Shown here piece by piece: positions 7,747-17,229 of a stretch of DNA of 64,000 bases. The DNA comes from Campylobacter sputorum subsp. sputorum (GTDB lineage Bacteria; Campylobacterota; Campylobacteria; Campylobacterales; Campylobacteraceae). The stretch is taken from the NCBI RefSeq assembly GCF_008245005.1, contig NZ_CP043427.1, forward strand, positions 620,001 to 684,000, written 5' to 3'. The notes below the pieces were generated by a model. That model saw only the letters and a program-made list of their open reading frames with translations, made no database searches and was not told the origin of the DNA. The translations under genes were made by a program, and so were the position numbers. How positions within the stretch are numbered: position 1 is the stretch's first letter; each line of letters begins with the position of its first letter.

Positions 7747-8158
7747 TTTATCTATTTTTTTGGCATTATTTATGGTTGGTTGCAGTAGCTTTTTTGGACA
7801 AAACGATCAAAAACCGCCTAAGCAACCAATCGTCCAAAAACAAGTTCAAAAAAATCAAATTCAAACAAAAATGATTAAAGGTTATGTCAAGTCTTTGCAA
7901 TTTACAGACAAAGGTTGGCTATATAATATAATAGGCATAGATACTACGAATAATAAATTGCCAAGTGCTACTGCATATGCTAAAAAAATTTATTATAATG
8001 AAAAAGATTTAGTGTATGCTATTATAAAAGGCGATAGAATTTCTGAAATGTATTTGATAAATGCTTCAAATTCAAGGCATCCTGTTGTTAAAAAAAGCAA
8101 TCGTTCTACGAAAAAAATTATTATTCCTGTGCCAGAAAGTGAGAATATATCTTTTTAG
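7730..8158 (+). CDS. putative lipoprotein of unknown function
   Basis: This encodes 142 residues from a TTG start that overlaps the previous gene by 17 bases. The first 18 residues form a lipoprotein signal ending in MVGC (lipidated Cys18). A Gln/Lys-rich linker (about 25-48) precedes a small folded domain (about 50-115, with GYVKSLQFTDKGWLYNI) and a basic tail. No family recognised. The overlap suggests translational coupling with the upstream unknown, and a terminator hairpin follows at 8244. Confidence 0.65.
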   Translation: MIFKLSLSIFLALFMVGCSSFFGQNDQKPPKQPIVQKQVQKNQIQTKMIKGYVKSLQFTDKGWLYNIIGIDTTNNKLPSATAYAKKIYYNEKDLVYAIIKGDRISEMYLINASNSRHPVVKKSNRSTKKIIIPVPESENISF

Positions 8159-8243
8159 GTTGCCGTTTGTTTATCCTCAGATAGTATCATTTCAATGTGC
8201 AATAGAACAATAAATGAAGTTTAGCTAGAACTCCTTTCTTTAT

Positions 8244-8270
8244 GGGAAGATTTAATCTTCCCTAATTTCT
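8244..8270 (+). terminator. intrinsic terminator
   Basis: GGGAAGA, a TTTAA loop and TCTTCCC form a perfect 7-bp stem, followed by a T-rich stretch. It ends the galU-to-lipoprotein run and separates it from ccsBA. Confidence 0.8.
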
Positions 8271-8353
8271 TTTTTATTTCTACCAAGTTTTATATTTTAT
8301 TTAATAAAAAATGTTATTATCCTTAGTTGATTTGTAAATTTTAAGGATATATA

Positions 8354-11300
8354 ATGAATAAAATCATATCTGGTTTTTTAGGTATGGGATCTGCGATAAC
8401 CATGCTTCTTATTTATGCTGTATCTTGCGGAACAGCTACTATAATAGAAAATAATTACGATACTCCAACTGCTTGGTCGGCTGTTTATGGAGCAACTTGG
8501 TTTGCTTTATTGCAACTTTTACTTGGCATAAATTTGCTTTATAATATTTTTAGATACAAGCTTATTACACTTAAGAAATTGCCATCTTTTCTCTTTCATT
8601 TTTCATTTATAATTATTTTAATTGGTGCTGGCATTACTAGATATTTTGGCTTTGAGGGTGTTGTTCACATAAGAAATGGCGAAAGCACCGATGAGCTTTG
8701 GACTTCTGCTGTTTATTTGCAGTTGATTGCAGATGATGGAAAGAATTTATACCAAGATAATGAAGAAAAACATATATCTCTAAAAGGAGATAATGATTTT
8801 TCTATGAGCGTAGATGTAAATGGCAAAAAAGCCACATATAAATATAAAGATTATATACGCAGTGCGGATTTTGCTTTTACTGATAGTAAAGATGGAAAAC
8901 CTGTTATAAATTTAATAATTTCTGGAAATGGAAGTTCAAATGAACTTGTTTTGGAAGATAATACTTCAAACATAATTGATGGAATTGAATTTGCATTCAA
9001 TAAAGAACCAAATAGTGATAAGTTTGTTAAATTTACATTAAAAGATGATAAATGGCTATTTACTTCAAATGAGCAAATATCATATTTTACAATGAGCGAA
9101 AACGCAAAAGATAGCTTTGATGCTAACTCTATAAACGAATTTAAAACTATGAGACTTTATACTGTTTCTGGTATAAATTTCGCTCCTAAATTTCTTTCTA
9201 AAAGTGCTTCTAAAAAACTTGTTAGCGTAGATGGCGGAAACGATGCTATGATTGGGGAGCTTGAATTTAACGGAGAAAAACAAGATGTTCCTTTATTTAC
9301 AAATGGAAAGGTTTATTCTACTCATGTTGGCGGTGTTGAATTTGTTACCAAGGCTGGTTCATTAAAGCACACTATGCCATTTGTAATGCATCTAAATGCA
9401 TTTAAGCTAGATAGATACCCTGGTTCAAATTCTCCTATGAGCTATTCTAGTGATATTACTATTTTTGATAAAAATGGAAATAAAATTATGGATTATTTGA
9501 TTTATATGAATAATGTTTTGGATTTTAATGGTCATAGATTTTTTCAAAGTTCTTATGATATGGACGAAAGAGGGACTATACTATCTGTAAATAAAGATCC
9601 AGGTAAAATTCCCACTTATATAGGTTATTTTTTATTAGGTCTTGGCTTTTTCTTAAATTTAATAAGTCCTTATAGTAGGTTTAGAAAGCTTGCAAATTTA
9701 GTAAATTCAGAAGCTACTAAAACTCTTTCTTTAATGTTTGCTATATTTTTGGCATTTACAGGGGTAAATTTAAAAGCTTCTGATGTTCCAAGTATAGATA
9801 AAAATCACGCAAAAGAATTATCATCTTTGCTTGTTCAAAGTGCGGATGGTAGAATAAAGCCATTTGATACTGTGGGCTATGAAGTTTTAAATAAGATTTA
9901 TAGAAGCTCATCTTTTAATGGTATGAGTCCAACAGAAGTTATGCTTTCTATGATGTTAAATAGCGATTATTGGCAAGAAGCTCCTTTGATTGCCATTTCA
10001 AATAAAGAGTTAAAAAAGCTTCTTGGTGTTGATGAAAATGCAAAATATGCGAAATTTAGTGATTTTTTTACTATTAGTGATGGAAAGATGTCTTATAAGT
10101 TAGCTAAAATAGTTGAATTAACAAATAGAAAAAATCCTGCAACTCGCGGAATGTTTGATAAAGATGTGATAAAGGTTGATGAAAGGGTAAATATATTATA
10201 TATGGTGTTTATGGGCGAAATTTTTAGAATTTTCCCAAAAATAGATGATCCAAATAATACTTGGTATTCTCCAGCGGCTGCTATTATGAGTTTTCCTAAA
10301 GAAGAATCAAATCAAGTTGCTAGTATTTTACAAAATTATTTTAGAAGTATAATAGATGCGCAATCCTCTGGTGATTGGAAGCAAGCAAATGATGCGCTTA
10401 ATGTATTAAAAGAATATCAATCAAAATATGGTGCAAGTATTCTTATAGATCAAAAAAAGATAGATATGGAGTTACTTTTAAACAAATACAATATATTTGA
10501 TAGATTGTCGCCTTTTTATCTAATTTCTGGGCTTATTTTACTAGCTGTAGTTTTTATAAAAATGGTAAGACCAAAAACAAATGTTTTATATCCTTTTAGA
10601 TTTGTATATTTTTTAAATTTAGTATTATTTTTAGCACTTACTGCCGGGCTTGGTATGAGATGGTATGTTTCACAACACGCTCCTTGGTCAAATGCATATG
10701 AGTCACTTATATATGTAGCTTGGGCGATGGCTTTATCTGGACTGATATTTGCAAAAAGAAGTCCAGTTACCATAGCTCTTACATCTATTTTAACTGGCGT
10801 GACTTTGTTTGTAGCTCATCTTAGTTGGCTTGATCCACAAATCACAACGCTAGTTCCTGTTTTGAACTCATATTGGTTAACTATACATGTTTCTGTAATT
10901 ACTGCTAGTTACGGATTTTTAGGACTTTGTGCTCTTCTTGGTATATTTACACTGATTTTAATGTGTTTTCAAGGTAAAAAAGAAAATAAAGAAATATCAA
11001 GAAATATTCTTGAGGCAACAAGAATAAATGAGATGTCTATGATATTTGGTATAAGTTTATTAACTCTTGGAAACTTTCTTGGTGGTGTTTGGGCAAACGA
11101 AAGCTGGGGAAGATACTGGGGCTGGGATTCAAAAGAAACTTGGGCTTTGATATCTATAATTGTTTATGCGGTTGTTTTGCATTTAAGATTTATTCCTAAG
11201 TTAAACAATCAATATGCTTTTGGCGTTGCTTCATCTTTTGCATATTGGTCTATAATAATGACATATTTTGGAGTAAATTTTTATTTAAGCGGAATGCACT

Positions 11301-11416
11301 CTTATGCAGCAGGAGATCCTGTGCCAGTTCCAAATTTTATTGGCATTATAGCTACAGTTATGATTATAATTACCTTGATTGCTTCAAGGGGTATTAAATT
11401 TGCTAAAAAACTATAA
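8354..11416 (+). CDS. ccsBA: fused cytochrome c synthase CcsBA (System II)
   Basis: This encodes 1020 residues. The N-terminal part is CcsB/ResB-like: membrane segments near 10-35, 45-75 and 80-95, a large periplasmic region, and a segment near 425-445. A second hydrophobic anchor near 455-470 leads to another periplasmic stretch. The C-terminal CcsA part (about 715-1020) is polytopic and contains the heme-handling WWD domain, visible as WGRYWGWDSKETWAL near residue 920. The protein exports heme and attaches it to CXXCH motifs of periplasmic c-type cytochromes. Fusion of the two subunits is normal for Campylobacter and Helicobacter. It is preceded by AAGGAT and followed closely by a short membrane gene. 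Confidence 0.96.
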   Translation: MNKIISGFLGMGSAITMLLIYAVSCGTATIIENNYDTPTAWSAVYGATWFALLQLLLGINLLYNIFRYKLITLKKLPSFLFHFSFIIILIGAGITRYFGFEGVVHIRNGESTDELWTSAVYLQLIADDGKNLYQDNEEKHISLKGDNDFSMSVDVNGKKATYKYKDYIRSADFAFTDSKDGKPVINLIISGNGSSNELVLEDNTSNIIDGIEFAFNKEPNSDKFVKFTLKDDKWLFTSNEQISYFTMSENAKDSFDANSINEFKTMRLYTVSGINFAPKFLSKSASKKLVSVDGGNDAMIGELEFNGEKQDVPLFTNGKVYSTHVGGVEFVTKAGSLKHTMPFVMHLNAFKLDRYPGSNSPMSYSSDITIFDKNGNKIMDYLIYMNNVLDFNGHRFFQSSYDMDERGTILSVNKDPGKIPTYIGYFLLGLGFFLNLISPYSRFRKLANLVNSEATKTLSLMFAIFLAFTGVNLKASDVPSIDKNHAKELSSLLVQSADGRIKPFDTVGYEVLNKIYRSSSFNGMSPTEVMLSMMLNSDYWQEAPLIAISNKELKKLLGVDENAKYAKFSDFFTISDGKMSYKLAKIVELTNRKNPATRGMFDKDVIKVDERVNILYMVFMGEIFRIFPKIDDPNNTWYSPAAAIMSFPKEESNQVASILQNYFRSIIDAQSSGDWKQANDALNVLKEYQSKYGASILIDQKKIDMELLLNKYNIFDRLSPFYLISGLILLAVVFIKMVRPKTNVLYPFRFVYFLNLVLFLALTAGLGMRWYVSQHAPWSNAYESLIYVAWAMALSGLIFAKRSPVTIALTSILTGVTLFVAHLSWLDPQITTLVPVLNSYWLTIHVSVITASYGFLGLCALLGIFTLILMCFQGKKENKEISRNILEATRINEMSMIFGISLLTLGNFLGGVWANESWGRYWGWDSKETWALISIIVYAVVLHLRFIPKLNNQYAFGVASSFAYWSIIMTYFGVNFYLSGMHSYAAGDPVPVPNFIGIIATVMIIITLIASRGIKFAKKL

Positions 11417-11425
11417 GGATAGTTA

Positions 11426-11906
11426 TTGGAAAATGATAATAACTCGATTATTTATATTGTTATATTTTCTATAATTATATTCTTATTTGTCATTGCCATT
11501 ATTTATATAACATTTTTTGATAATGACAATGACAAAAATAGCATTAAAAAAGATGAATATTATGTATTAGACAAAGTTCTTAAAAATAAAAAAGATAAAA
11601 CTATAAATATAGACGATATGATAACAGTTGTATCAAAAGATAATTTAAGAAAAAATGATCTTTTTTTTGGCTTTGCAATACTATATAAATAATTTTGAAA
11701 TACCAAAAGAAGACGAATTAGAACTAAACAAATATATGCTTTTTGTTTTTTTAGTATCTAGCCATAGAAGTGCTGATGCAAAACTTATAGCTTATATGAG
11801 CATTACTTTAAGGAAATTGTATCCGCATCACTCTGCTAGAATAGAGATAGAAGAGCAAAAAGGCATAGAATATCGCAAGAAAAGATATAATTTGGGAAAT
11901 TTATAA
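11426..11906 (+). pseudogene. small membrane protein gene, frameshifted at a T8 tract
   Basis: Two overlapping open frames look like one gene. The first (TTG 11426, with AAGGAT upstream) gives a membrane anchor (about 9-30) and stops at 11692. The second continues in the next frame to 11906 with a soluble helical domain (NNFEIPKEDELELNKYMLF, then SSHRSADAKLIAY). The frames meet at eight T residues, 11661-11668. Removing one T would give a single 159-residue protein. So this is either a slippage-controlled gene, a true inactivating mutation or a sequence error. It follows ccsBA by nine bases and its 3' end overlaps the convergent uppP gene by six bases. Family not recognised. Confidence 0.65.
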
Positions 11907-12677
11907 TATAAATAATAAAAATATTAGTCCTACTGCTATTCTATATATCCCAAAAGGTATATAGTCAAATTTACTTACAAATTTTAAAAATATTTTTATA
12001 GAAAGTATTGCTACTACAAAAGCCACAATGCCTCCTAATAAAAATATAAAAATATTATCCATATTTTCAATAAATATAGCTCTGTTTTTATAAGAATCAT
12101 AAATGGTTGCAGCAAACATTGTTGGTATTGCTAGTAAAAAACTAAAAGTTGCAGCTGTTTTTCTATCAAGTCCAGCTAAAAGTCCAGTTATGATTGTCGC
12201 GCCACTTCTTGATGTGCCAGGCACCATAGCAAGGCATTGTGATAAGCCTATTAAAAAAGATTGTTTATAGCTTACATCATCTAGTGTTGTTGTAGTTGTT
12301 TTTATTTTTTCTTTTTTGTTAAAAATTTCAACTATTATAAAAATAATGCCCCAAAATATAAGCATATAAGCTACTACATCTGGAGAAAAAAGCTCTTTGA
12401 TGTATTTATGAAGTAAAAAACCTATTGCACCAGTTGGAACAAAACCTATGGCTAATTTTATCCATATATTTATATCTTGTTTTAATTTGCTAAAATATAT
12501 AAAAACTACTGCTAAAATAGAACCAAGTTGTATTGAAACTTCAAAGCATGTTAATGTTGGAGTTTGTTGTAAATTTAAAAGCTTTGAGGCTAATATTAAA
12601 TGCCCTGTTGAGCTAACTGGCAAAAATTCAGTTAAACCCTCAACTATGCCAAGTATTATTGTGCTTATTATGTCCAT
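11901..12677 (-). CDS. uppP: undecaprenyl-diphosphate phosphatase
   Basis: This encodes 258 residues, with seven to eight membrane segments. Both catalytic signatures are present: EGLTEFLPVSSTGH near residues 13-26 and PGTSRSGAT near 153-161. It recycles undecaprenyl diphosphate to the monophosphate lipid carrier for peptidoglycan and surface glycan export; overexpression in other bacteria gives bacitracin resistance. Its start overlaps the thiE end by ten bases, so the two are co-translated. Confidence 0.95.
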   Translation of the reverse strand: MDIISTIILGIVEGLTEFLPVSSTGHLILASKLLNLQQTPTLTCFEVSIQLGSILAVVFIYFSKLKQDINIWIKLAIGFVPTGAIGFLLHKYIKELFSPDVVAYMLIFWGIIFIIVEIFNKKEKIKTTTTTLDDVSYKQSFLIGLSQCLAMVPGTSRSGATIITGLLAGLDRKTAATFSFLLAIPTMFAATIYDSYKNRAIFIENMDNIFIFLLGGIVAFVVAILSIKIFLKFVSKFDYIPFGIYRIAVGLIFLLFIL

Positions 12678-13282
12678 TGATGTATTTTCTTTCTTAAATT
12701 TGCTATATTTTCTTTTATTGAGTTTGGTTTATAGATAGCTTCTATCATTGCTATCATATCTGGCTTTTTTGTTGCAACATCTGCTATGTTGCCTTGGTTT
12801 ATGCCTCCTATTATGCAAATTGGTAGCGATACTTTTTCTTTTGCCTGAGAAATAATTTCTATACCGCTAAGCAAGGCATTTGGTTTAGTCGCGCTTTTAA
12901 AAGCAGCGCCAAATGCAACATAGCCAGCACCGATATTTTGGGCATTTATGGCTAAATTTATATCATTATAGCAACTTACTCCGATTATAAACTCATTTCC
13001 TAAAAACTCTTTTGTATTTTTTAACATGGCGTCATCTTTTCCGATATGAACGCCATGAGCTTTTAATTTTTTGGTTAAATTTACATTATCATTTATGATA
13101 AGCTTTGCATTAAAATCTTCGCAAAGTGATATGAGATTTTTGATGATTTCTTCGTTTTGTATGCTTTTTTTACTCCTATATTGTATAAATTTTACACCAT
13201 TTTGTAAAATTTCTAAAACTTGATTTTTTATAGTTTCATCTGGAGTTAAAATATCATCTGTTATTGCATAAATCTCAGACAC
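12668..13282 (-). CDS. thiE: thiamine-phosphate synthase
   Basis: This encodes 204 residues starting at GTG. The TIM-barrel motifs of ThiE are seen in order: QYRSK, IINDNVNL, HIGKDDA, IGVSCYN, GYVAFGAAFKSATKP and IIGGIN. The enzyme joins the pyrimidine and thiazole units to form thiamine monophosphate. No other thiamine gene is in the window and no TPP riboswitch was seen upstream. It could in principle be a TenI-like relative, but the substrate-loop residues favour ThiE. Confidence 0.88.
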   Translation of the reverse strand: MSEIYAITDDILTPDETIKNQVLEILQNGVKFIQYRSKKSIQNEEIIKNLISLCEDFNAKLIINDNVNLTKKLKAHGVHIGKDDAMLKNTKEFLGNEFIIGVSCYNDINLAINAQNIGAGYVAFGAAFKSATKPNALLSGIEIISQAKEKVSLPICIIGGINQGNIADVATKKPDMIAMIEAIYKPNSIKENIANLRKKIHQWT

Positions 13283-13314
13283 TTTGGGCTCTTTTAATAC
13301 GAAAATACTTGAAT

Positions 13315-14043
13315 TTATTTTAATTCATACTGTTTAAGAAGTTTTTCATATGTTCCATCTTGTTTCATTTTATCAACTTCTTCATTTATTTTTTTGATTA
13401 ACTCTGTGTGTTTGTTTTTATCAAATGCTATGGAAAAACCCTCGCTACCATCTGGTTCTTTTAAAAATTCAGCCAAATCATCATTTTTGTTTAAATATCC
13501 ATAACCTATAGAACTATCAACAAGAACCGCGTCTACTTTGTTATTTTTAAGTGCCATTATTGAGTTAAAAATATCTTTTGTTGGAACTACTTTAGAGCCT
13601 TTGATTTCTCTAGCTGCTATTTCTTGAACTGTGCCAAGTTGAACTCCTATTTTTTTACCTTTTAAATCATATTTTGAATTTATTGCAGTATTAGATGATT
13701 TTTTTATAAATAAATTCTCTGTTGTGTAATAAGGATTTGTAAAATCTACAGCTTTAATTCTTTGAGGAGTTGCACTCATAGCAGCAGCTATCGCATCTAT
13801 TTTACCGCTTTTTAAAGCAGGTATTAAAGCATCAAAACCCATATTTACTATCTCATATTTAAAGCCAATCCTTTTGCTTAATTCATCGATTAAATCTATA
13901 TCAAAACCAGTTATTTTTGAATTTTGATCTATGTATTCAAAAGGAGGATATGTAGCATTAGTTCCAACTTTTAAAATATCATTAGCATTTATACATGTAG
14001 CTAAAAACAAACTAGCTAATAAGCATTTAAAAAACTTTTTCAT
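13315..14043 (-). CDS. amino acid ABC transporter substrate-binding protein
   Basis: This encodes 242 residues of the solute-binding family 3 type. A signal peptide (residues 1-21) ends near CINA. The mature part has GTNATYPPFEYID, GFDIDLIDEL and the DFTNPYYTTENLFIKK stretch typical of polar amino acid binders of the HisJ/ArtJ/GlnH group. It captures an amino acid in the periplasm for the neighbouring permease and ATPase. Exact substrate cannot be read from the sequence. The gene order permease, ATPase, binding protein on one strand forms a complete importer. Confidence 0.9.
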   Translation of the reverse strand: MKKFFKCLLASLFLATCINANDILKVGTNATYPPFEYIDQNSKITGFDIDLIDELSKRIGFKYEIVNMGFDALIPALKSGKIDAIAAAMSATPQRIKAVDFTNPYYTTENLFIKKSSNTAINSKYDLKGKKIGVQLGTVQEIAAREIKGSKVVPTKDIFNSIMALKNNKVDAVLVDSSIGYGYLNKNDDLAEFLKEPDGSEGFSIAFDKNKHTELIKKINEEVDKMKQDGTYEKLLKQYELK

Positions 14044-14056
14044 TTTTTATCCTTTG

Positions 14057-14785
14057 TTAATGGTTTAAAATTTTATTTAAAAATTCTTTTAATCTTTCAT
14101 TTTGTGGATTTTCAAAAACATTTTTGGGAGTGTCATCAACTGCTATAATTCCACCTTCCATAAAAAATATCCTATTTGCAACATTTCTAGCAAAACCCAT
14201 TTCGTGAGTTACAACTAGCATTGTTAATCCTTCTTTTGCAACTTCTTGCATTATATGTAAAACTTCACCTATCATTTCAGGATCAAGTGCTGAAGTTGGT
14301 TCATCAAATAAAATAACATCAGGATTCATTGCCAAGCTTCTTGCTATTGCAATTCTTTGTTTTTGTCCACCGCTTAATTTGTGTGGAAATTCATCTTTTT
14401 TATCTTCAAGACCAACTTTCCTTAATAGCTCTATTGCCTTACTTTGTGCTTCTTCTTTACTATAAATTCCTGCTTTTATCGGAGCTAGGGTTAAATTTGA
14501 TAAAACACTTTTGTTTGCAAAAAGGTTAAAGTGTTGAAAAACCATACTAACTTTTTGTCTTATTTTGTTTATATTTGTACTTTTTAATGTTATATCTTGA
14601 TTTTTAATAAATATATGCCCACTATCTGGCTCTTCAAGCTTGTTTATGCATCTTAAAAATGTACTTTTTCCACCACCACTTGGACCTATTATGGCTACAA
14701 CTTCACCTTTTTTTATATCTGTTGATATATTGTTTAAAACTGATAAATTTCCATATTTTTTACAAAGATTTTCTATTTTAATCAT
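14057..14785 (-). CDS. amino acid ABC transporter ATP-binding protein (GlnQ-like)
   Basis: This encodes 242 residues. Walker A is GPSGGGKST near residues 34-42, the signature is LSGGQKQRIAIARSL near 137-151, and Walker B with the catalytic Glu is VILFDEPTSALDPE near 157-170. An H-loop His is in VVTHEMGFA. It powers import together with the flanking permease and binding protein. Its start overlaps the permease end by eight bases. Confidence 0.93.
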   Translation of the reverse strand: MIKIENLCKKYGNLSVLNNISTDIKKGEVVAIIGPSGGGKSTFLRCINKLEEPDSGHIFIKNQDITLKSTNINKIRQKVSMVFQHFNLFANKSVLSNLTLAPIKAGIYSKEEAQSKAIELLRKVGLEDKKDEFPHKLSGGQKQRIAIARSLAMNPDVILFDEPTSALDPEMIGEVLHIMQEVAKEGLTMLVVTHEMGFARNVANRIFFMEGGIIAVDDTPKNVFENPQNERLKEFLNKILNH

Positions 14786-15485
14786 TTTTATTTAACCTTG
14801 TTTCTAGCATTTTTGCTAAAAAAGAAAATATCTTAACGCTTATATAGTAAATTACCGCAGCAAAAAGTATCGGTTTTGCTGTAAAAAGCGTAGCTTGTAA
14901 GCTTTGTGCATTCATGGTTAAATCAAAAATTCCTATCATTCCAACAACAGAAGTTTCTTTGAAAAGTGATATAAACTCATTTGCAAGTGCTGGAAGTATA
15001 TTTTTTATAGCTTGCGGAAAAATTATCTCTTTCATAGAAGTTTTATAGTCTAGCCCCATAGCTCTTGCGGCTTCCATCTGTCCGTTATCAACGCCATTTA
15101 TACCAGATCTTACTATTTCAGCAACATAGGCTGAGCTATTTAACCCAAGAGCTATAATGGCTGCATATATATTGTTGCTCCAAGTGGCAAACACAACAAA
15201 GCTAAAAACCATAAGTTGTATTAAAACAGGTGTTCCTCTTATTATGTCTATATACTCATCTATAATAAAACTTAGTATTTTTATATTTATAAATTTTAAA
15301 AAAGCTAAAATAAAACCTAAAACTATACCTATGGTAATTCCACCAATTGTAAGTATGAGCGTTGTATTGTAGCTCTCTAAATAACTTAATGCTTGGTCGC
15401 TACTAATTTCATCTGGATATGTAAAGTATACACCTAGTGTAGCTATAAGCATAAAAACAATAAATTTTAAAATTTTTTCATTCAA
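14778..15485 (-). CDS. amino acid ABC transporter permease
   Basis: This encodes 235 residues starting at TTG 15485, with AAAAGG about nine bases upstream; an ATG four bases further in is out of frame. Five membrane segments are apparent. The cytoplasmic coupling loop is SAYVAEIVRSGINGVDNGQMEAARAMG-like, read here as EIVRSGINGVDNGQMEAARA, with the EAA motif of polar amino acid permeases. Only one permease gene is present, so the channel is probably a homodimer. First gene of the three-gene importer operon. Confidence 0.92.
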   Translation of the reverse strand: MNEKILKFIVFMLIATLGVYFTYPDEISSDQALSYLESYNTTLILTIGGITIGIVLGFILAFLKFINIKILSFIIDEYIDIIRGTPVLIQLMVFSFVVFATWSNNIYAAIIALGLNSSAYVAEIVRSGINGVDNGQMEAARAMGLDYKTSMKEIIFPQAIKNILPALANEFISLFKETSVVGMIGIFDLTMNAQSLQATLFTAKPILFAAVIYYISVKIFSFLAKMLETRLNKND

Positions 15486-15665
15486 TTATTTATACCTTTT
15501 TGAAAAATAAAATATAAAACAAAAGACTACAATAAATTTAATATTATTTTGCTTAATTTATCTTGTTTTCAAGTAAATAGTAAATTTTATCATAAAGAAA
15601 AATTTAACTTTTATTTTGATAGTATAAATATAGCTGTCAAAAATTAAATACAAAAAAGGAGAAAT

Positions 15666-17165
15666 ATGGATGATTTTTATATATATTTAGCTATTGTTAT
15701 TTACTTAGGTATTCTTATTTATATAGGAAAAAGAAATTACAATAAAGACGCGGGGGTTGACGAATTTATCTTAGATAATCGTGGTTTAGGCCCAGTTTTA
15801 ACAGCTCTTTCAGCTGGAGCTTCTGATATGAGCGGATGGATGATTTTAGGTCTTCCTGGGGTTTTGTATGCAACTGGACTTTGTAATATATGGATAGCCA
15901 TAGGATTAAGTATCGGTGCATGGGCGAATTATAAAATTTTAGCAAAAAGACTTAGAGTATATACTGAGGTTGCTGGAGATAGTTCTACTATACCTGATTT
16001 TTTCGAAAATAGATTTAGAGATAATACAAAAACAATAAGATTTGTATCTGGAATTATAATCTTAGTATTTTACACTCTTTATGTTAGTAGTGGGATTATA
16101 GCTGGTGGAAAAACATTTGAAAGTTTTTTTGGTATCAATTTTGCTTTTGGGGCTATATTTACACTTTTTGTTGTTGTGGTTTATACATTTTTTGGTGGAT
16201 TTAAGGCTGTTTGTGAGACAGATGCCTTTCAAGGAGTTCTTATGTTTGCTATACTTGTTTTAATACCAAGTGTTGCTTATTTTAACATAAATATACCAGA
16301 TGGCAGTTCATTTATAGGAGAGGTTAAAAAATATAGCTCGGAGATTGGATTAAATCATTTAAATATATTTGAAGGGCAGAGCTTTTTAGGTATCATTGGT
16401 CTTCTTGCCTGGGGGCTTGGATATTTTGGGCAGCCGCATATCATAGTTCGTTTTATGGCAATAAGAAGCATAGATGAGATTGCAAGAGCAAGATTTGTAG
16501 GAATTTCTTGGATGATAATAGGCTTGATTGGAGCTATTGCTAGTGGGCTTATTGGTTTTGTGTATTTTTCTTCCAATGGGATTACTTTGCAAGATTCAGA
16601 GACTGTATTGTTGGAGCTTGGTTCTACTCTTTTCCATCCATTTATAGTTGGTGTTATTATTTCAGCAGTACTTGCTGCTGTTATGAGTACTATTTCTAGT
16701 CAGCTTTTGGTTTGTTCTAGTTCTGCTACGCAAGATTTTTTATTTCAATTTTATCAAAAAGATTTAAGTGACAAATCTAAAACTCTTATAAGCCGGTTGG
16801 CTGTTATTTTGATAGGTATTGTTGCCACATTTATAGCATTTATGCTTGATGATACTGTATTAAAAGTTGTTGGATATGCGTGGGCTGGTTTTGGTGCTAG
16901 TTTTGGCCCGGCACTGCTTTTTGCACTATATTCTAGTAAAACTACTACAATTTCTGCATTAAGTGGTATGATAGCTGGTGGATTTAGTGTTATTATATGG
17001 ATATCTTTTGGATTTAGTCAATATATATATGAGTTATTTCCAGGATTTATAATTTCTAGTTTGGTTATCATGATTGTAAATTATTTTAATTCTATGCATG
17101 ATAAAGATTCAAAAAAAGCTGAAAAAATTCTTAATGAATTTGATGAATTTAAAGAACAAATTTAA
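15666..17165 (+). CDS. putP: sodium/proline symporter
   Basis: This encodes 499 residues with about 13 membrane segments, belonging to the sodium:solute symporter family. GASDMSGWMILGLPG near residues 51-65 is the PutP substrate and sodium-site segment, and GLGYFGQPHIIVRFMAIRS near 250-268 is a second family signature. It imports proline for use as carbon, nitrogen or compatible solute. AAGGAG lies just before the ATG. No putA is adjacent. About 180 bases upstream of the start show only AT-rich promoter-like sequence. Confidence 0.94.
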   Translation: MDDFYIYLAIVIYLGILIYIGKRNYNKDAGVDEFILDNRGLGPVLTALSAGASDMSGWMILGLPGVLYATGLCNIWIAIGLSIGAWANYKILAKRLRVYTEVAGDSSTIPDFFENRFRDNTKTIRFVSGIIILVFYTLYVSSGIIAGGKTFESFFGINFAFGAIFTLFVVVVYTFFGGFKAVCETDAFQGVLMFAILVLIPSVAYFNINIPDGSSFIGEVKKYSSEIGLNHLNIFEGQSFLGIIGLLAWGLGYFGQPHIIVRFMAIRSIDEIARARFVGISWMIIGLIGAIASGLIGFVYFSSNGITLQDSETVLLELGSTLFHPFIVGVIISAVLAAVMSTISSQLLVCSSSATQDFLFQFYQKDLSDKSKTLISRLAVILIGIVATFIAFMLDDTVLKVVGYAWAGFGASFGPALLFALYSSKTTTISALSGMIAGGFSVIIWISFGFSQYIYELFPGFIISSLVIMIVNYFNSMHDKDSKKAEKILNEFDEFKEQI

Positions 17166-17229
17166 TAAAAATTTAATTAAGTAAAATTATGTTAGAATTT
17201 CACTTAATTTTAATTTATAGAAGGTAGAA

